Part shown: positions 4,991-5,058 of the stretch, one piece after another
How positions within the stretch are numbered: position 1 is the first letter of the stretch
Layout of the letters: every line of letters begins with the position of its first letter
Made by a program: the position numbers and the translations under genes
Origin: Oscillibacter sp.
GTDB taxonomy: Bacteria > Bacillota > Clostridia > Oscillospirales > Oscillospiraceae
Reading direction: 5' to 3'
NCBI GenBank assembly: GCA_017447005.1
Contig: JAFSOM010000239.1
Location: 1 to 5,058, forward strand
Length of the DNA stretch: 5,058 bases
The notes under the pieces: generated by a model
The model's database searches: none
What the model was told of the DNA's origin: nothing
The model's input: only the letters and a program-made list of their open reading frames with translations

Positions 4991-5058
4991 ATGGCAAAGC
5001 AAAAGTTCGAGAGAACGAAACCCCATGTCAACATCGGCACTATCGGCCACGTTGACCA
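4991..5058 (+). CDS. tuf: Translation elongation factor Tu, N-terminal fragment (cut by window end)
   Basis: Only 22 complete codons are present, reading MAKQKFERTKPHVNIGTIGHVD. This is the diagnostic EF-Tu N-terminus and ends within the P-loop GHVDHGKT. EF-Tu is the GTPase that carries aminoacyl-tRNA to the ribosomal A site. A strong Shine-Dalgarno AGGAGG (4977-4982) lies 8 nt before the ATG. It follows fusA by 130 nt, the usual gene order of the str operon, and has its own promoter candidate in the gap. The rest of the gene, about 370 residues by family length, lies to the right of the window. Confidence 0.97.
   Translation, partial: MAKQKFERTKPHVNIGTIGHVD

Overview
The window is a G+C-rich piece of a bacterial chromosome carrying the str (translation) operon: rpsL (S12), rpsG (S7), fusA (EF-G) and the first codons of tuf (EF-Tu), all on the + strand. 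It is preceded by the 3' part of a membrane protein that looks like a polysaccharide flippase. The organism is most likely a member of the Firmicutes, class Clostridia. S12 carries the 13-residue insertion between the N-terminal NQLVRKGR segment and PQKRGVC that is typical of low-G+C Gram-positives. S7 has the 156-residue Firmicutes length, and the S12 and EF-G wording (MPTFNQLVRKGR, CTAVRTATPKK, NKMDIMGADF) resembles clostridial proteins recalled from memory. The high G+C is unusual for many Clostridia but fits several gut lineages. This placement is inference, because no database search was possible.

Layout. 1-1206: C-terminal part of a multi-spanning flippase-like protein, open at the left edge. 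1207-1364: a short spacer with a weak terminator-like hairpin, a strong promoter (TTGACA, 17 nt, extended -10 TGCTATCCT) and the rpsL leader. 1365-1781: rpsL. 1782-2243: an unusually long (462 nt) gap between rpsL and rpsG with no credible gene, filled with palindromic repeats. 2244-2714: rpsG, starting at GTG. 2764-4860: fusA. 4861-4990: a gap with a convincing extra promoter (TTGCAA, 17 nt, TAGAAT) for tuf. 4991-5058: start of tuf, cut by the right edge.

The genes work together in translation. S12 and S7 are 30S subunit proteins (decoding centre and head assembly), EF-G translocates tRNA and mRNA, and EF-Tu delivers aminoacyl-tRNA. The rpsL promoter probably drives rpsL-rpsG-fusA, and the second promoter gives tuf extra expression.

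The most interesting part is the rpsL-rpsG gap. It holds two inverted copies of a two-hairpin element with a constant first hairpin, a second hairpin of different sequence but intact pairing in each copy, and a constant GGATGAGGG tail. A third, degenerate relative lies just downstream. This resembles a REP/BIME-type mobile palindromic repeat family lodged inside an essential operon. I see no new multi-gene system in this window.
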